64,000 nt of DNA, from the NCBI GenBank assembly GCA_040757335.1, contig JBFLXB010000001.1, positions 310,001 to 374,000 on the forward strand, in the 5' to 3' direction. The number at the start of each line of letters is the position of its first letter. Position 1 is the first letter of the stretch. Source of the DNA: Nitrospirota bacterium. Its GTDB lineage: Bacteria; Nitrospirota; Nitrospiria; 2-01-FULL-66-17. Below, one piece after another: positions 21,324-31,815 of the stretch. The notes under the pieces are model-generated. The model saw nothing but the letters and a program-made list of their open reading frames with translations, made no database searches and was not told the DNA's origin. A program made the translations under genes and the position numbers.

Positions 21324-22101
21324 CGGGTCTAGTCGGCGCGCTCACCAGCGCGATTCGGGTGCCGATCGTGGCCCCGAGCGCCGCGGCGGCGTCTCCCCGA
21401 TTCACGAAGATTTCCACCACCTGATCGCTGTTGATGAGCGCGGCAGGCAGTGCGTGCGGCCCCTGCGCGTAGTGACCCACGAGCGGAGCCTTTCGACCCA
21501 TCACTTCAACCGCCAGGTGATGCTCGGGCGGTCCCAGCGGGTGGAGGTTGCTGATGAGATTGCCGAACCGATCGATCCAGACGATCTCTCCCTCCACGCT
21601 CGATACGGCCAGGGCCGTCCTGATCCGGGCCGGATCGGATACCCGAGGACCGAATGCGCTCAACGGAACTCCTTGGGCCAGATGCGCGGCCGCGGGAGCG
21701 AAGACGTCACGACCCTGGAAGGTCGGGCTTCCGGCCGGTGGGGTGCGCAGGAATTCGCGGGCCGCGATCTCGAAACACTCCGAGGTTGGATCGCTTTGGC
21801 AGAGATCGGCAAAGATCCCGTTGTCGGGTCCCACCAGGTAGTGCCCATGAGCCGAACACACCAGCGGTCTGCGGGCGCTCCCGACTCCGGGGTCGACCAC
21901 CGCCAGGTGGACGGTTCGTTGCGGGAAATACTTCAGGCACCGGTTCAGAACATACGCGGCCCCGGCCACGGCATGACGAGGAATCTCGTGGCTGAGATCG
22001 ACGAGGACGGCCCCCGGGCAGATCGACAGGATCACGCCTTTCATGCTCCCGACCCACGGGTCTTTGACGCCGAAGTCGGTCGTGAGCGTCACGAGAGCCA
22101 C
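21316..22101 (-). CDS. SAM hydroxide adenosyltransferase (S-adenosylmethionine hydrolase, DUF62 family)
   Basis: The family cleaves S-adenosylmethionine with hydroxide to adenosine and methionine. Diagnostic segments are TLTTDFGVKDPWVGSMKGV at the N-terminus, VVDPGVGSARRPL, GPDNGIF, and the C-terminal IDRFGNLISNL. The GTG at 22101 follows the pyrD TGA by one base and gives about 261 residues. It is the last gene of the pyr operon. Its role there is unclear, although many bacteria place this gene with unrelated housekeeping genes. It ends tail to tail with pyk. Confidence 0.88.
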   Translation of the reverse strand: MALVTLTTDFGVKDPWVGSMKGVILSICPGAVLVDLSHEIPRHAVAGAAYVLNRCLKYFPQRTVHLAVVDPGVGSARRPLVCSAHGHYLVGPDNGIFADLCQSDPTSECFEIAAREFLRTPPAGSPTFQGRDVFAPAAAHLAQGVPLSAFGPRVSDPARIRTALAVSSVEGEIVWIDRFGNLISNLHPLGPPEHHLAVEVMGRKAPLVGHYAQGPHALPAALINSDQVVEIFVNRGDAAAALGATIGTRIALVSAPTRPAT

Positions 22102-22102
22102 C

Positions 22103-23041
22103 TCACGCCCTCCCCGAGATGTCGATCGCACCCACGAGCCGCCGGACGGCGTGGATCCGGTGGCGCTCCATATACCGAATCAGACCGTCGAGGACTTCAA
22201 TGGTCGCGCGCGGACTCATGAAGTTCGCGGTTCCCACCGCCACCGCCGACGCTCCGGCCAGCAGGAACTCCACGGCATCCTCCCCGCAGGTGATCCCACC
22301 CATGCCGATGATGGGAATCGGGACGGCTTTGGACACCTCCCATACCATGCGAATCGCAATCGGACGGATTGCGGGTCCCGAAAGGCCCCCGGTCCAAGCC
22401 GCCAGCTTGGGTCGGCGGGCCTCAACATCGATGGCCATCCCGACGAGGGTGTTGATCAACGACACCGCGGTCGCGCCTCCGGCGTGTGCGGCTTTGGCCA
22501 CCTCCCCGATGTCCGTGACGTTCGGCGACAGCTTCACGATGGTCGGAAGGTGCGTCTTGCGCCGCACCGCACGAACCACCTCGAACACCGCGGACGGAGA
22601 CTGCCCGAAGCTGATCCCGCCTTGTTTCACGTTCGGGCAGGACACGTTCACCTCGATCGCGTGCACGCCGTCCGCGTCCGAGAGCCGTTGCGCGAGCGCT
22701 TCGAACTCCTCGATCGTTCCGCCGAAGATGTTCACGATGACCTTTACGTCGAAGCGCCGGAGGAACGGCAGCTTCTGCGACACGAAGGCTTCGAGTCCCA
22801 CGTTGGCCAGGCCGATCGCGTTGAGCATTCCGGACGGCGTTTCAATCAATCTCGGCTCGGGATTGCCGGATCGAGGCTCCAGGGACAGCCCTTTCACTGC
22901 AACCGCTCCGAGGCGGTTGAGGTCGAGCACCCCGGCGTATTCTTCCCCGTAACCGAAGGTTCCTGACGCGGCGACGATCGGGGTCTTGAGAACGAGCCCT
23001 GCGCCGAGATCCACCGTCAGATCGGGACTCCGGCTGCTCAT
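22103..23041 (-). CDS. pyrD: dihydroorotate dehydrogenase, class 1B type
   Basis: PyrD oxidises dihydroorotate to orotate using FMN. The class 1 catalytic Cys is in EVNVSCPNVKQGG, and the FMN and substrate segments SGTFGYGEEY, KLSPNVTDI, SLINTLVGM and IIGMGGITCGEDAVEFL are present. The cysteine base and the length of 312 residues indicate a cytosolic class 1 enzyme, most like the 1B catalytic subunit. Class 1B enzymes normally pair with the iron-sulfur flavoprotein PyrK, which is not next to it or anywhere else in this window. It is the ninth gene of the operon. Confidence 0.9.
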   Translation of the reverse strand: MSSRSPDLTVDLGAGLVLKTPIVAASGTFGYGEEYAGVLDLNRLGAVAVKGLSLEPRSGNPEPRLIETPSGMLNAIGLANVGLEAFVSQKLPFLRRFDVKVIVNIFGGTIEEFEALAQRLSDADGVHAIEVNVSCPNVKQGGISFGQSPSAVFEVVRAVRRKTHLPTIVKLSPNVTDIGEVAKAAHAGGATAVSLINTLVGMAIDVEARRPKLAAWTGGLSGPAIRPIAIRMVWEVSKAVPIPIIGMGGITCGEDAVEFLLAGASAVAVGTANFMSPRATIEVLDGLIRYMERHRIHAVRRLVGAIDISGRA

Positions 23042-23063
23042 CGCGCGCGGCCCCCGTTCTCTC

Positions 23064-23270
23064 TCACTTCCATCCCGCGATGTCCATCCGCAACCGGATG
23101 ATCCGCCACGCAGCCCGCCAAGCCCAGGGCTGCACCGTCAACCGCCAGCCGAAACCAAAGAGCGGTCGGATCATCACCGAGTCGAAGGGCTCCCGCCAGC
23201 GTCCATTGACGCCGAACCGGCGGGAACCGAGTGCGAGGTGTAGACCGAGGCGGAACCGCGACCAGTTCAC
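23064..23270 (-). CDS. small hypothetical protein in the pyr operon
   Basis: A 68-residue basic, Trp-rich frame fits exactly between greA (9 bases downstream of the greA stop) and pyrD (22 bases before its start). It has MNWSRFRLGLHLALGSRRFG at the N-terminus and PLFGFGWRLTVQPWAWRAAW later. The spacing and the lack of any other explanation for the gap support a real gene. No family is recognised, and it has none of the cysteines expected of PyrK. Confidence 0.45.
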   Translation of the reverse strand: MNWSRFRLGLHLALGSRRFGVNGRWREPFDSVMIRPLFGFGWRLTVQPWAWRAAWRIIRLRMDIAGWK

Positions 23271-23279
23271 GTCGGGGCG

Positions 23280-23756
23280 TCAGGGGTCGAAACGAATCTC
23301 GAGAATCTGATACTCGCTCGTTCTTGCGGGCGCCACGATCGTCACCAGGTCACCGACCCGGTGACCGATGAGCGCCTTCCCGACCGGAGAGTGAACCGAG
23401 ATGCGGCCGTCCTTGAGCTCGATCTCGTATTGTCCGACAATGGTGAACCGCTTTTTGTCGCCCGATTCCGTGTCCTCCAGCACGACCGTGGCTCCGAACA
23501 CCACCTTTTCAGCCGACATGTTGGCGGTATCGATCACGTCGGCGTCCGCAATCTGCGTCTCCAACTCCCGGATGCGCCCCTCCAGAAACGATTGGCGCTC
23601 CTTGGCCGCCGTGTACTCGGCGTTTTCACTGAGGTCCCCGTGAGCCCTGGCCTCCGCGATCTGTTGGATGTTCTTCGGCCGCTCCACCCGCTTGAGGCGA
23701 TCCAGTTCATCTTTGAGCGCTTGGCACCCGCGCCGGGTCATCGGAATTTTCGGCAT
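23280..23756 (-). CDS. greA: transcription elongation factor GreA
   Basis: GreA rescues backtracked RNA polymerase by stimulating transcript cleavage. The N-terminal coiled coil contains the acidic tip AEARAHGDLSENAEYTAAKE with the conserved Asp-Leu-Ser-Glu-Asn, and the C-terminal FKBP-like domain has ISVHSPVGKALIGHRVGD. At 158 residues the length is exact for the family. It starts 10 bases after the carB stop in the pyr operon, a common carB-greA neighbourhood. Confidence 0.95.
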   Translation of the reverse strand: MPKIPMTRRGCQALKDELDRLKRVERPKNIQQIAEARAHGDLSENAEYTAAKERQSFLEGRIRELETQIADADVIDTANMSAEKVVFGATVVLEDTESGDKKRFTIVGQYEIELKDGRISVHSPVGKALIGHRVGDLVTIVAPARTSEYQILEIRFDP

Positions 23757-23765
23757 GATCGAGCC

Positions 23766-26700
23766 TTATCGTGTGTTCCGGGTTTCCTGGTAATACTCCT
23801 GCAGCGATCGAATTTCAACCGTGCCTCGCGGACGCGCCTCCATCGCGGCCGTGGCGGCCTTGGCGCCCGCCAGCGTGGTGACGTACGGGATGCCAGCGGT
23901 CAACGCGGTTCGGCGGATGATCGCCGAATCCCGCTGTGACGCCCGATCACCCACGGTGTTGATCACGAGCTGCACGTCTCGGTTCTTCAAATGATCCACC
24001 ACGTGCGGGCGTCCCTCGTGAACCTTCAGGACGGTTTGCACCTCGATTCCGGCTTCACGCAGCGCGGAGGCCGTGCCGTCGGTGGCAATCAACGAGAACC
24101 CCAGCCGCGCGAGTGATCGCGCGAGCGGCACCAGCGCGGCCTTGTCGCGATCACGAACGCTCAGGAACACGGTGCCGCCTTCGGGCAACGCCCCGCCCGC
24201 CGCAGCCTGCGCCTTCGCGAACGCGCGGCCGAAGTCGCGATCCACGCCCATCACCTCGCCGGTCGACTTCATCTCCGGGCCCAACAGCGTATCCACGCCC
24301 GGAAACCGGTTGAACGGGAATACGGCCTCCTTGACCGCGGTGTACGGCAAGGCCTTGGGCACCGCACCCAGCTCGCCCAAGGTCTTCCCCATCATGACCT
24401 TCATGGCCCACTTGGCCAGCGGCACCCCCAGCGTCTTGCTCACGAACGGCACCGTCCGCGAGGCGCGCGGGTTGACTTCGAGGATATACACGTCACGTCC
24501 TTTGACCGCAAACTGGACGTTCATGAGTCCGACCACCCCCAACGCGCGGGCCAGTTGAATGGTCTGCCGTTCGATCTCCCCCAGGATCTCCCCCGGCAGC
24601 GAATACGCCGGCAACGAACACGCGCTGTCCCCGGAGTGGATGCCGGCCTCTTCGATGTGTTCCATGATTCCCGCCACCAGCACCGACGCTCCGTCACACA
24701 CCGCGTCCACGTCGATCTCGACCGCATCGTCGATAAACTGATCGATGAGGACGCCCGCCGCCACGCTCGTCGGAATGACGGTGGCCAGATACTCTTCGAG
24801 GCTGGCCTCGTCGTACACGATGGCCATGGCGCGCCCGCCCAACACGTAGGACGGGCGGACCATCACCGGAAACCCGATGCGGGCCGCGATCTCCGCCGCC
24901 TCGCGGGGGCTGCGCGCCATCCCGCTCTCCGGCTGTTTGAGATCGAGGGCGATCAACAATTCGCGGAAGCGTTCCCGATCCTCGGCGCGATCAATGGCGT
25001 CGGGCGAAGTCCCGAGAATCCGCACCCCCGCTCGCTCGAGCGGGACAGCCAGTTTGAGCGGCGTCTGTCCGCCGAATTGGACCACCACGCCGAGCGGCCG
25101 CTCGACCGCAATGATGTGCAAGACGTCTTCCAGGGTGAGGGGCTCGAAGTACAAGCGGTCGGACGTGTCGTAATCCGTGCTCACGGTCTCGGGATTGCAG
25201 TTCACCATGATCGTTTCGTAGCCCAGCTCCCGCAAGGCGTATGACGCGTGCACGCAACAGTAGTCGAACTCGATGCCTTGACCGATCCGGTTCGGGCCGC
25301 CGCCCAAGATCATGACCTTCTGACGCCCGCTGGGACGCGATTCGCACTCGGTCTCGTACGTCGAGTACAAGTACGGCGTGTGCGCGACGAACTCGGCCCC
25401 GCACGTGTCCACGCGTTTGTAGACCGGGCGGACTCCAGCGCGGTCGCGGAGGTGCCGGATTGCGTCCTCGCCGGAACCCACCAGTCGACCGAGCGCGTGG
25501 TCTGAGAATCCCAGGGCCTTGGCTTCGACGAGCACCTCCCGCGGCAACATGTTGTCAGGTTCCGGACGGACGCCGTCGGCCACCAGGGCCGCTCGGCGCG
25601 CCAGCAGCTCGTCTTCCACCGTGACCAATTCGGAGATTTGGTGCAGGAACCACGGATCGATGCGCGAAGTTTTGGCGATCTCCTCCAGGCTCAACCCGAC
25701 GCGGAACGCGTCCGCCACGTACCAGAGCCGCTCCCAGTTGGGCACGCGAAGTTTCTCCCGCACGCGATCGAGTTCGCCTTCGGCGGGCTCGCCGCCGGTC
25801 CGCCGTACCGATGATTCGAGCCCGTACCGATCGATCTCCAACGAACGGATCGCCTTGTGGAGCGCCTCCTTGAAGGTCCGTCCGATCGCCATCGCTTCCC
25901 CCACCGACTTCATCTGCGTGGTCAACGTGGCGTCGGCCTGGGGAAACTTCTCGAAGGCGAAGCGCGGAATCTTCACCACCACGTAGTCGATCGTGGGTTC
26001 GAATGCGGCCCGCGTTTCCCGGGTGATGTCGTTGGGCAACTCATCCAGGCTGTACCCGACCGCCAGCTTGGCCGCGATCTTGGCGATCGGAAACCCGGTG
26101 GCCTTCGACGCCAGCGCAGAGCTTCGCGACACGCGGGGGTTCATTTCGATCACCACCATGTCCCCGTTCTCGGGGTTGACCGCGAACTGGATGTTTGAAC
26201 CCCCGGTCTCCACGCCGATTTCCCGGATGATCGCGACGGCGGCGTCGCGCATCACCTGGTACTCCTTGTCGGTCAATGTCATGGCCGGGGCCACGGTGAT
26301 GCTGTCGCCGGTGTGCACGCCCATCGGATCCACGTTCTCGATCGAGCAGATGATCACGACGTTGTCGCGCAGGTCGCGCATCACCTCCAACTCGAACTCC
26401 TTCCACCCCAGTACGGACTGTTCCACCAAGATCTGGTGGGTTGGGCTGGCATCGAGCCCCCACTCCACCGCGCGTTTGAACTCCTCGCGGTTGTACGCGA
26501 CGGACCCCCCGACTCCGCCCAAGGTAAACGACGGCCGAATGATCGCGGGAAATCCCACCCGCTCGATCACGACCATCGCGTCCTCAACGGATGAGACGGT
26601 GCCGCTCTCCGGAACCTTCAAGCCGATCCGCCGGACCGCCTGTTTGAACCGCTCACGATCCTCCGCCTTCTTGATGGCTTCGTACTGGGCGCCGATCAGC

Positions 26701-27041
26701 TTGACGCGGTATTTTTCCAGCACCCCTCGTTCCACCAGCGCCACCGCCGTGTTCAGCGCGGTCTGCCCGCCCATGGTGGGCAGCAACGCATCCGGCCGCT
26801 CGCGCTCGATGATGCGCTCGACCACCTCGGGCGTGATGGGTTCGATGTAGGTGCGGTGCGCCAACTCCGGGTCGGTCATGATGGTGGCCGGGTTGGAATT
26901 CACCAACACGATCTCGTACCCCTCTTCCCGCAACGCCTTGCACGCCTGCGACCCCGAGTAGTCGAACTCGCACGCCTGGCCAATGACGATGGGGCCCGAG
27001 CCGATCAAGAGGATCTTATGGATGTCGGTGCGTTTGGGCAC
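23766..27041 (-). CDS. carB: carbamoyl-phosphate synthase large subunit
   Basis: CarB makes carbamoyl phosphate from bicarbonate, ammonia (from CarA) and two ATP. The two ATP-grasp halves are visible: the first begins [22 protein letters not shown] and the second [22 protein letters not shown]. The C-terminal allosteric MGS-like domain ([20 protein letters not shown]) and a [19 protein letters not shown] segment follow. The GTG at 27041 starts [10 protein letters not shown], as expected. The longer frame above it translates a palindromic repeat and is not part of the protein. The length is about 1091 residues. Confidence 0.95.
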   Translation of the reverse strand: MPKRTDIHKILLIGSGPIVIGQACEFDYSGSQACKALREEGYEIVLVNSNPATIMTDPELAHRTYIEPITPEVVERIIERERPDALLPTMGGQTALNTAVALVERGVLEKYRVKLIGAQYEAIKKAEDRERFKQAVRRIGLKVPESGTVSSVEDAMVVIERVGFPAIIRPSFTLGGVGGSVAYNREEFKRAVEWGLDASPTHQILVEQSVLGWKEFELEVMRDLRDNVVIICSIENVDPMGVHTGDSITVAPAMTLTDKEYQVMRDAAVAIIREIGVETGGSNIQFAVNPENGDMVVIEMNPRVSRSSALASKATGFPIAKIAAKLAVGYSLDELPNDITRETRAAFEPTIDYVVVKIPRFAFEKFPQADATLTTQMKSVGEAMAIGRTFKEALHKAIRSLEIDRYGLESSVRRTGGEPAEGELDRVREKLRVPNWERLWYVADAFRVGLSLEEIAKTSRIDPWFLHQISELVTVEDELLARRAALVADGVRPEPDNMLPREVLVEAKALGFSDHALGRLVGSGEDAIRHLRDRAGVRPVYKRVDTCGAEFVAHTPYLYSTYETECESRPSGRQKVMILGGGPNRIGQGIEFDYCCVHASYALRELGYETIMVNCNPETVSTDYDTSDRLYFEPLTLEDVLHIIAVERPLGVVVQFGGQTPLKLAVPLERAGVRILGTSPDAIDRAEDRERFRELLIALDLKQPESGMARSPREAAEIAARIGFPVMVRPSYVLGGRAMAIVYDEASLEEYLATVIPTSVAAGVLIDQFIDDAVEIDVDAVCDGASVLVAGIMEHIEEAGIHSGDSACSLPAYSLPGEILGEIERQTIQLARALGVVGLMNVQFAVKGRDVYILEVNPRASRTVPFVSKTLGVPLAKWAMKVMMGKTLGELGAVPKALPYTAVKEAVFPFNRFPGVDTLLGPEMKSTGEVMGVDRDFGRAFAKAQAAAGGALPEGGTVFLSVRDRDKAALVPLARSLARLGFSLIATDGTASALREAGIEVQTVLKVHEGRPHVVDHLKNRDVQLVINTVGDRASQRDSAIIRRTALTAGIPYVTTLAGAKAATAAMEARPRGTVEIRSLQEYYQETRNTR

Positions 27042-27042
27042 T

Positions 27043-27477
27043 TCACCCCCCATCCCTGCCTTCCCCCGCAAGGGGGGAAGGAGTCGAAGCCTCAAAGCCA
27101 GTCGCTTTACGTTTCCTCCCCCCTTGCGGGGGAGGACTAAGGTGGGGGGAGGTGTTCAGGGCGTGTTCGATGACCCCTATCACCCCCTCCGTTTCGGTCA
27201 GCACTTCATGGTTCCAGAATCGGAGCACCCGAAAATTCTGCGACTGTAGCCACTCGCTGCGCTCTGCGTCGTATTCTCTCGCCGACAAGTGGTGACCACC
27301 ATCGACTTCAACGATCAGCCGTGCCTCCAAACACGCAAAGTCGACGACATAAGGTCCGAGCGGCTGCTGGCGTCGAAACTTGAACCCATCGACTTGGCGC
27401 AGCCGGAGCTGACGCCACAGCGCCTGTTCCGCGGGTGTCAGGCTTGAGCGAAGTTGGCGCGCGCGCGGATGACTCAT
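27043..27477 (-). CDS. DUF559 endonuclease-like protein with a repeat-encoded tail
   Basis: Residues 1-110 match DUF559, a Vsr-like PD-(D/E)XK fold: [21 protein letters not shown], then [23 protein letters not shown] with the active-site Asp and Glu-x-Asp, then LRFWNHEVL. The last 35 residues ([12 protein letters not shown] then [12 protein letters not shown]) are the translation of the palindromic repeat at 27044-27152, so the element has replaced the native stop. The gene sits inside the pyr operon between carA and carB, 38 bases after the carA stop, and its stop lies one base before the carB start. No role in pyrimidine synthesis is expected. A link between DUF559 and these palindromes is suggested. 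Confidence 0.8.
   Translation of the reverse strand: MSHPRARQLRSSLTPAEQALWRQLRLRQVDGFKFRRQQPLGPYVVDFACLEARLIVEVDGGHHLSAREYDAERSEWLQSQNFRVLRFWNHEVLTETEGVIGVIEHALNTSPHLSPPPQGGRKRKATGFEASTPSPLAGEGRDGG
27044..27152. repeat. compound palindromic repeat between carA and carB
   Basis: Two GC-rich hairpins lie in tandem: CCTTCCCCCGCAAGGGGGGAAGG near 27059-27081 and a second one of the same design with CCCCCTTGCGGGGGAGG near 27115-27135. The complementary outer flanks are rich in CACCCCCC and GGTGGGGGG. The same core recurs inside carA at 28099-28121. The structure is that of a REP/BIME-type element. On the minus strand it encodes the tail of the DUF559 protein. Confidence 0.8.
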
Positions 27478-27514
27478 CTCTGATACGGTAATACGGTAAC
27501 GTCTGACTCGTGCC

Positions 27515-28669
27515 TCAAGCGCGCCTCTCCGTACCCAGAACCTCCACGAACCGTTGGAACAAATAACCCGCGTCGTGCGGGCCGGGGGAGGCTTCGGGGT
27601 GGTATTGGACCGAGAAGACCGGCAATGTCTTGTGGCGCAAGCCCTCGACGGTCCGATCGTTCAGATTCACGTGCGTGGCTTCGACCTCTCCTCCCAGCGA
27701 GTCAAGGTCCACGGTGAAGCCGTGGTTCTGCGCCGTGATCGTCACCTGGTTGGTCGCAAGATCCAGCACCGGCTGGTTGCCCCCGTGGTGTCCGAACTTC
27801 AACTTGGAGGTGGTCCCGCCCATGGCCAGCCCCAGGATCTGATGCCCGAGGCAGATGCCGAAGATGGGCACACGCCCGATCAAACCCCGCGCAGCCTCCA
27901 CCGCGTAAGTCACGGCCGCGGGGTCGCCCGGACCGTTGGCCAGCACCACCCCATCCGGGTTTGACGCCAACGCTTCCGCGGCCGGCGTGGTCGCGGGAAC
28001 GACCGTGACGTCGCAGCGGGAATGGACTAGGTTGCGAAGGATGTTGCGCTTCACGCCGAAGTCATAGACCGTAACACGAGGTCTCCCCCCCACCCTGCCC
28101 TCCCCCGCAAGGGGGGAGGGACGAGCGGAGGGACTCCAGGGTCCCTCCGTCCAAGCGTAAGGCTCCCTACACGTCACGTCGCGAACCAGATCGCGGCCCA
28201 CCAAGCCCGGTGAGGCTTTTGCCTTGGCGATCAACCGGCGTTCATCCAGGTCGACCGTGGACAACACGCCTTCTTGCGCGCCGCTGTCGCGAAGGTGCTT
28301 GGTGAGCGCGCGGGTGTCGATCCCTTCGATGCCCACGATCCCCGCATCCTTCAAGTATTCGTTGAGGTTCTGGCGGCTGCGCCAGTTGCTCGACATCGGC
28401 GAGCACTCCTTGACCACGAAGCCTTCGGCCCACACCCGTCCGGACTCCACGTCTTCCGGGTTGACCCCGTAGTTGCCGATCTGGGGGGCGGTCATGACCA
28501 CGATCTGACCGCGGTACGACGGATCAGTGAGGATTTCTTGGTAGCCGGAGAGGCTGGTGTTGAACACCACCTCGCCCAGGGAATCGCCCTCCGCGCCGAA
28601 CGCGGTTCCGCGAAACACGCTTCCGTCGGCCAATGCGAGGATCGCGGGCCGCTTACGCGCTCGCGTCAT
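27515..28669 (-). CDS. carA: carbamoyl-phosphate synthase small (glutaminase) subunit with an in-frame repeat insertion
   Basis: CarA hydrolyses glutamine and channels ammonia to CarB. The N-terminal domain ([41 protein letters not shown]) is normal. The class I amidotransferase domain has [13 protein letters not shown] with the nucleophile Cys and [13 protein letters not shown] with His and Glu. Between them, at about residues 181-196, a stretch reading [19 protein letters not shown] is encoded by a palindromic repeat and has no counterpart in the family. It falls in the linker before [11 protein letters not shown], so the enzyme may still fold. Its start lies 16 bases inside the pyrC end, so the two genes overlap. 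Confidence 0.94.
   Translation of the reverse strand: MTRARKRPAILALADGSVFRGTAFGAEGDSLGEVVFNTSLSGYQEILTDPSYRGQIVVMTAPQIGNYGVNPEDVESGRVWAEGFVVKECSPMSSNWRSRQNLNEYLKDAGIVGIEGIDTRALTKHLRDSGAQEGVLSTVDLDERRLIAKAKASPGLVGRDLVRDVTCREPYAWTEGPWSPSARPSPLAGEGRVGGRPRVTVYDFGVKRNILRNLVHSRCDVTVVPATTPAAEALASNPDGVVLANGPGDPAAVTYAVEAARGLIGRVPIFGICLGHQILGLAMGGTTSKLKFGHHGGNQPVLDLATNQVTITAQNHGFTVDLDSLGGEVEATHVNLNDRTVEGLRHKTLPVFSVQYHPEASPGPHDAGYLFQRFVEVLGTERRA
28082..28121. repeat. palindromic repeat inserted in frame in carA
   Basis: CCCTCCCCCGCAAGGGGGGAGGG (28099-28121 region) forms an almost perfect hairpin. The preceding CTCCCCCCCACCCTGC matches the outer flank of the element at 27044-27152. The insertion length keeps the carA frame open on both sides. 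It adds about 15-19 residues in an interdomain linker. Confidence 0.8.
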
Positions 28670-29954
28670 ACACCACCTTCCCCCCCACCAGGGTCTTGAT
28701 CACGCGGCCGCGCATCTTCCACCCGGCAAACGGCGTGTTGCGGCTTTTCGAACGGAACTGCGCCGGATCGACCACCCATTCCGCCTCTGGATCGATCACG
28801 GTCACGTCCGCGGGCGCGCCCACGCGCAGGCTGCCGCGATCAATGCGCATCACCGCGGCCGGCTTGGAGGTCATGAGCGCGATCACCTGCGGCAGCGACA
28901 GATGGCCCTCCGCGCTCAACGCCAGCGCCAGCGGCAGCGCGGTCTCCAACCCCACCACGCCGAACGGGGCCTCCGCAATGGGCCAGGACTTCTCCTCGGG
29001 CGCGTGGGGCGCGTGGTCCGTGGCGATCGCATCGATCGTGCCGTCCTTCAACCCCTCGATGACGGCGAGCACGTCCTCGCGGCTCCGCAGCGGCGGGTTC
29101 ATCTTGGCGTCGGCCTTGAACCCGATCACGGCCTCGTCGGTCAACGTGAAGTGATGCGGGCAGGCCTCGGCGGTCACGCGAACGCCCCGCGCTTTGGCTT
29201 CGCGGATCATGCGCACCGACGCGGCGCAGCTCATGTGCGCCAGGTGCAGCCGCCCGCCGGTCAGCTCGGCCAGGGCCAGGTCGCGCGCGACCATCACGGT
29301 CTCGGCCGCTGCCGGCACGCCTCTGAGTCCCAGCATGGTCGACACCTTGCCCTCGTGCATCACGCCGCCGCTGGACAGGGCCAGATCTTCGCAGTGGTCG
29401 ATGACCGGCACGCCGAACGACAGCGTGTACTCCAGCGCGCGACGCATGACCAGGCTGCTGGTCACGGGCCGTCCGTCGTCGGAGATCGCGGCGCAGCCCG
29501 CTTCGACCAATTCGCCGATTTCGGCCAACTCCTCGCCCCGCGATCCTTTGGTGACGGCGCCCACCGGCCTGACGTTGATCGCGCCCTCTCGCCGCGCCAG
29601 GTCGAGCACCAACTCGGTGACGGCTCGGGTGTCGTTGATCGGGTTGGTGTTGGGCATGGCGAACACCGTGGTGAATCCACCCGCGGCCGCTGACTCGGTG
29701 GCGGTCTTGACCGTTTCCTTGTATTCGTATCCGGGCTCGCGCACGTGCGTGTGCAGATCGATGAACCCGGGGCAGACCACCAGCCCGGTCGCGTTGAAGA
29801 GAGCGGTCCTGGGTCCGGGCTTGAGGCCGGGGCCGCAGGCCGCAATCTTTCCGTCGGCGATCTCGACGTCGCAGATCGCGTCCAGGCCAGCGGCCGGGTC
29901 GATGACCCGCCCGCCGCGGATCAGGAGCGAACCGCCGTTGGTCTGGGTCGTCAT
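28653..29954 (-). CDS. pyrC: dihydroorotase
   Basis: PyrC cyclises carbamoyl aspartate to dihydroorotate using zinc. The metal motif [10 protein letters not shown] (His68, His70) is followed by FAMPNTNP, a [12 protein letters not shown] segment, the [11 protein letters not shown] strand, and ATDHAPH with the catalytic Asp. All metal ligands of the class I amidohydrolase appear to be present, so this is an active enzyme, not the inactive ATCase-partner form. The ATG at 29954 overlaps the pyrB stop (ATGA). The 433-residue length is typical. Confidence 0.94.
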   Translation of the reverse strand: MTTQTNGGSLLIRGGRVIDPAAGLDAICDVEIADGKIAACGPGLKPGPRTALFNATGLVVCPGFIDLHTHVREPGYEYKETVKTATESAAAGGFTTVFAMPNTNPINDTRAVTELVLDLARREGAINVRPVGAVTKGSRGEELAEIGELVEAGCAAISDDGRPVTSSLVMRRALEYTLSFGVPVIDHCEDLALSSGGVMHEGKVSTMLGLRGVPAAAETVMVARDLALAELTGGRLHLAHMSCAASVRMIREAKARGVRVTAEACPHHFTLTDEAVIGFKADAKMNPPLRSREDVLAVIEGLKDGTIDAIATDHAPHAPEEKSWPIAEAPFGVVGLETALPLALALSAEGHLSLPQVIALMTSKPAAVMRIDRGSLRVGAPADVTVIDPEAEWVVDPAQFRSKSRNTPFAGWKMRGRVIKTLVGGKVVYDASA

Positions 29955-30901
29955 TGGTTTGCCGCCATGGTGACGGAATCCGATTTGCCGCCGGTCAACA
30001 GGTAGAGCGCCGCCATCCGTACCGCGATCCCGTTCGCCACCTGGCCCAGGATCACGGAACAGAGGCCGTCCGCCACGTCCGGAGCCAGTTCCACGCCCCG
30101 ATTCACCGGGCCGGGGTGCATGACCAGGACGTCGGGCTTGGCCCGTTGCAGTCGTTCCCGGGTCAAGCCCCACAGCCGGCTGTACTCCCGCAGCGAGGGA
30201 AAGAACCCCGCGCCTTGACGCTCCAGTTGCAGTCGCAAGGCCATCACCACGTCCGCGCCCTCCAATGCGGGATCGAGCGTGTAGTGGATCTCCGCGCCGA
30301 AGTCCTTCAACTCCGGAGGCACCATGGTCGGCGGCCCGGCCAGCCGCACGGTCGCGCCCAGCTTGGTGAGACCCCAGAGGTTGGATCGCGCGACCCGGCT
30401 GTGACGCACGTCGCCCACAATCGCGACGGTCAAGCCCTCGAGTCGTCCTTTGCGTTCCAGGATCGTGGACAAGTCCAGAATCGCCTGGGTGGGGTGCTCG
30501 TGCGCCCCGTCGCCCGCGTTGATCACGGAGCACCGCAGGTGCCGCCCCAGCAGGGCGGGAGCGCCGGCTTCCCCGTGGCGGACCACGATCACGTCCGCGC
30601 CCATGGCCTCCAGGTTCTTGGCCGTGTCCAGGAGCGTTTCGCCCTTCACCACGCTGCTGGAGGAGGCGGACACGTTGATAACGTCCGCCGACAACCGCTT
30701 GGCCGCCAACTCGAAGGACGAGCGCGTGCGCGTACTGGGTTCGAAGAACAGATTGACGACCGTGCGCCCGCGCAGGGTGGGGACCTTTTTGATCTCCCGC
30801 CCCGCGACTTCTTTGAACGATTCCGCAGTGTCGAGCAACAGGCGCAGTTCGTCCACGTCCAAGTCGCGAATCGCCAACAGATCCTTGTGTTTGAGATTCA
30901 T
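29951..30901 (-). CDS. pyrB: aspartate carbamoyltransferase catalytic subunit
   Basis: PyrB condenses carbamoyl phosphate with aspartate. The carbamoyl-phosphate motif [18 protein letters not shown] is complete, followed by [16 protein letters not shown], the [12 protein letters not shown] segment and the Asp-binding [11 protein letters not shown] and [12 protein letters not shown] regions. The length of 316 residues is normal. No PyrI regulatory subunit lies beside it, which agrees with control at the RNA level by PyrR. It is separated from pyrR by an inverted-repeat element of about 120 bp. Confidence 0.95.
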   Translation of the reverse strand: MNLKHKDLLAIRDLDVDELRLLLDTAESFKEVAGREIKKVPTLRGRTVVNLFFEPSTRTRSSFELAAKRLSADVINVSASSSSVVKGETLLDTAKNLEAMGADVIVVRHGEAGAPALLGRHLRCSVINAGDGAHEHPTQAILDLSTILERKGRLEGLTVAIVGDVRHSRVARSNLWGLTKLGATVRLAGPPTMVPPELKDFGAEIHYTLDPALEGADVVMALRLQLERQGAGFFPSLREYSRLWGLTRERLQRAKPDVLVMHPGPVNRGVELAPDVADGLCSVILGQVANGIAVRMAALYLLTGGKSDSVTMAANQ

Positions 30902-30927
30902 GAGCCTATCCGACTACCGGAACGCGG

Positions 30928-31050
30928 AGCCCGTTCAGAAAAGGGTCAGATGCAAGGCGCTGCGAGAACCGGAGCGCAGCGTACACTATGCGTACGTGAG
31001 CACCGGAAGCGCAGCAGCAATGCCGCAGATGGCCCTTTTCTGGACGGGCT
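30928..31050. repeat. MITE/REP-like element between pyrR and pyrB
   Basis: The ends form an 18-bp inverted repeat with one mismatch: AGCCCGTTCAGAAAAGGG at 30928-30945 and CCCTTTTCTGGACGGGCT at 31033-31050. The interior has further short complementary blocks around GCGTACACTATGCGTACG. No coding function is visible. The design is that of a non-autonomous palindromic repeat, and it would form a long hairpin in the pyr mRNA. Confidence 0.65.
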
Positions 31051-31051
31051 C

Positions 31052-31654
<603 letters not shown>

Positions 31655-31683
31655 TCACAATGACGTGCGTGGTCGTTCATGGG

Positions 31684-31717
31684 TCCTTTCTAGCCTCGCA
31701 GGGCTAGCCATTAAAGG
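31684..31717 (-). promoter_or_regulatory. PyrR-binding RNA hairpin
   Basis: The minus-strand sequence AGCCCTGCGAGGCT matches the PyrR consensus ARUCCNGNGAGGYU with a single difference. It forms an upper stem CTAGCC/GGCTAG with the hexaloop CTGCGA (CNGNGA rule) and a lower stem CCTTT/AAAGG. It lies 30 bases upstream of the terminator, as in known PyrR attenuators. An antiterminator pairing was not clearly identified. Confidence 0.8.
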
Positions 31718-31724
31718 CAACAGC

Positions 31725-31754
31725 ACTCTACTCCGGAGCAGACCGCATTGTCAA
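31725..31754 (-). promoter_or_regulatory. promoter of the pyr operon
   Basis: A perfect TTGACA (minus strand, 31754-31749) is followed after 18 bases by TAGAGT (31730-31725), four of six matches to the -10 consensus. Transcription would begin near 31718, directly at the foot of the PyrR-binding hairpin. The leader would then be about 100 bases. Confidence 0.65.
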
Positions 31755-31815
31755 GGGAGCCGCGATCCACCGAGGGCTCGCGACGGTGACCAAGAGTCGG
31801 TATAATCACGGCGTC

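Noticed and set aside
31801-31806. TATAAT as a strong promoter for the efflux adaptor gene
   Set aside because: The -10 is perfect but no acceptable -35 hexamer exists at 16-18 bases upstream, so I used it only to choose the start and did not list it as a promoter.
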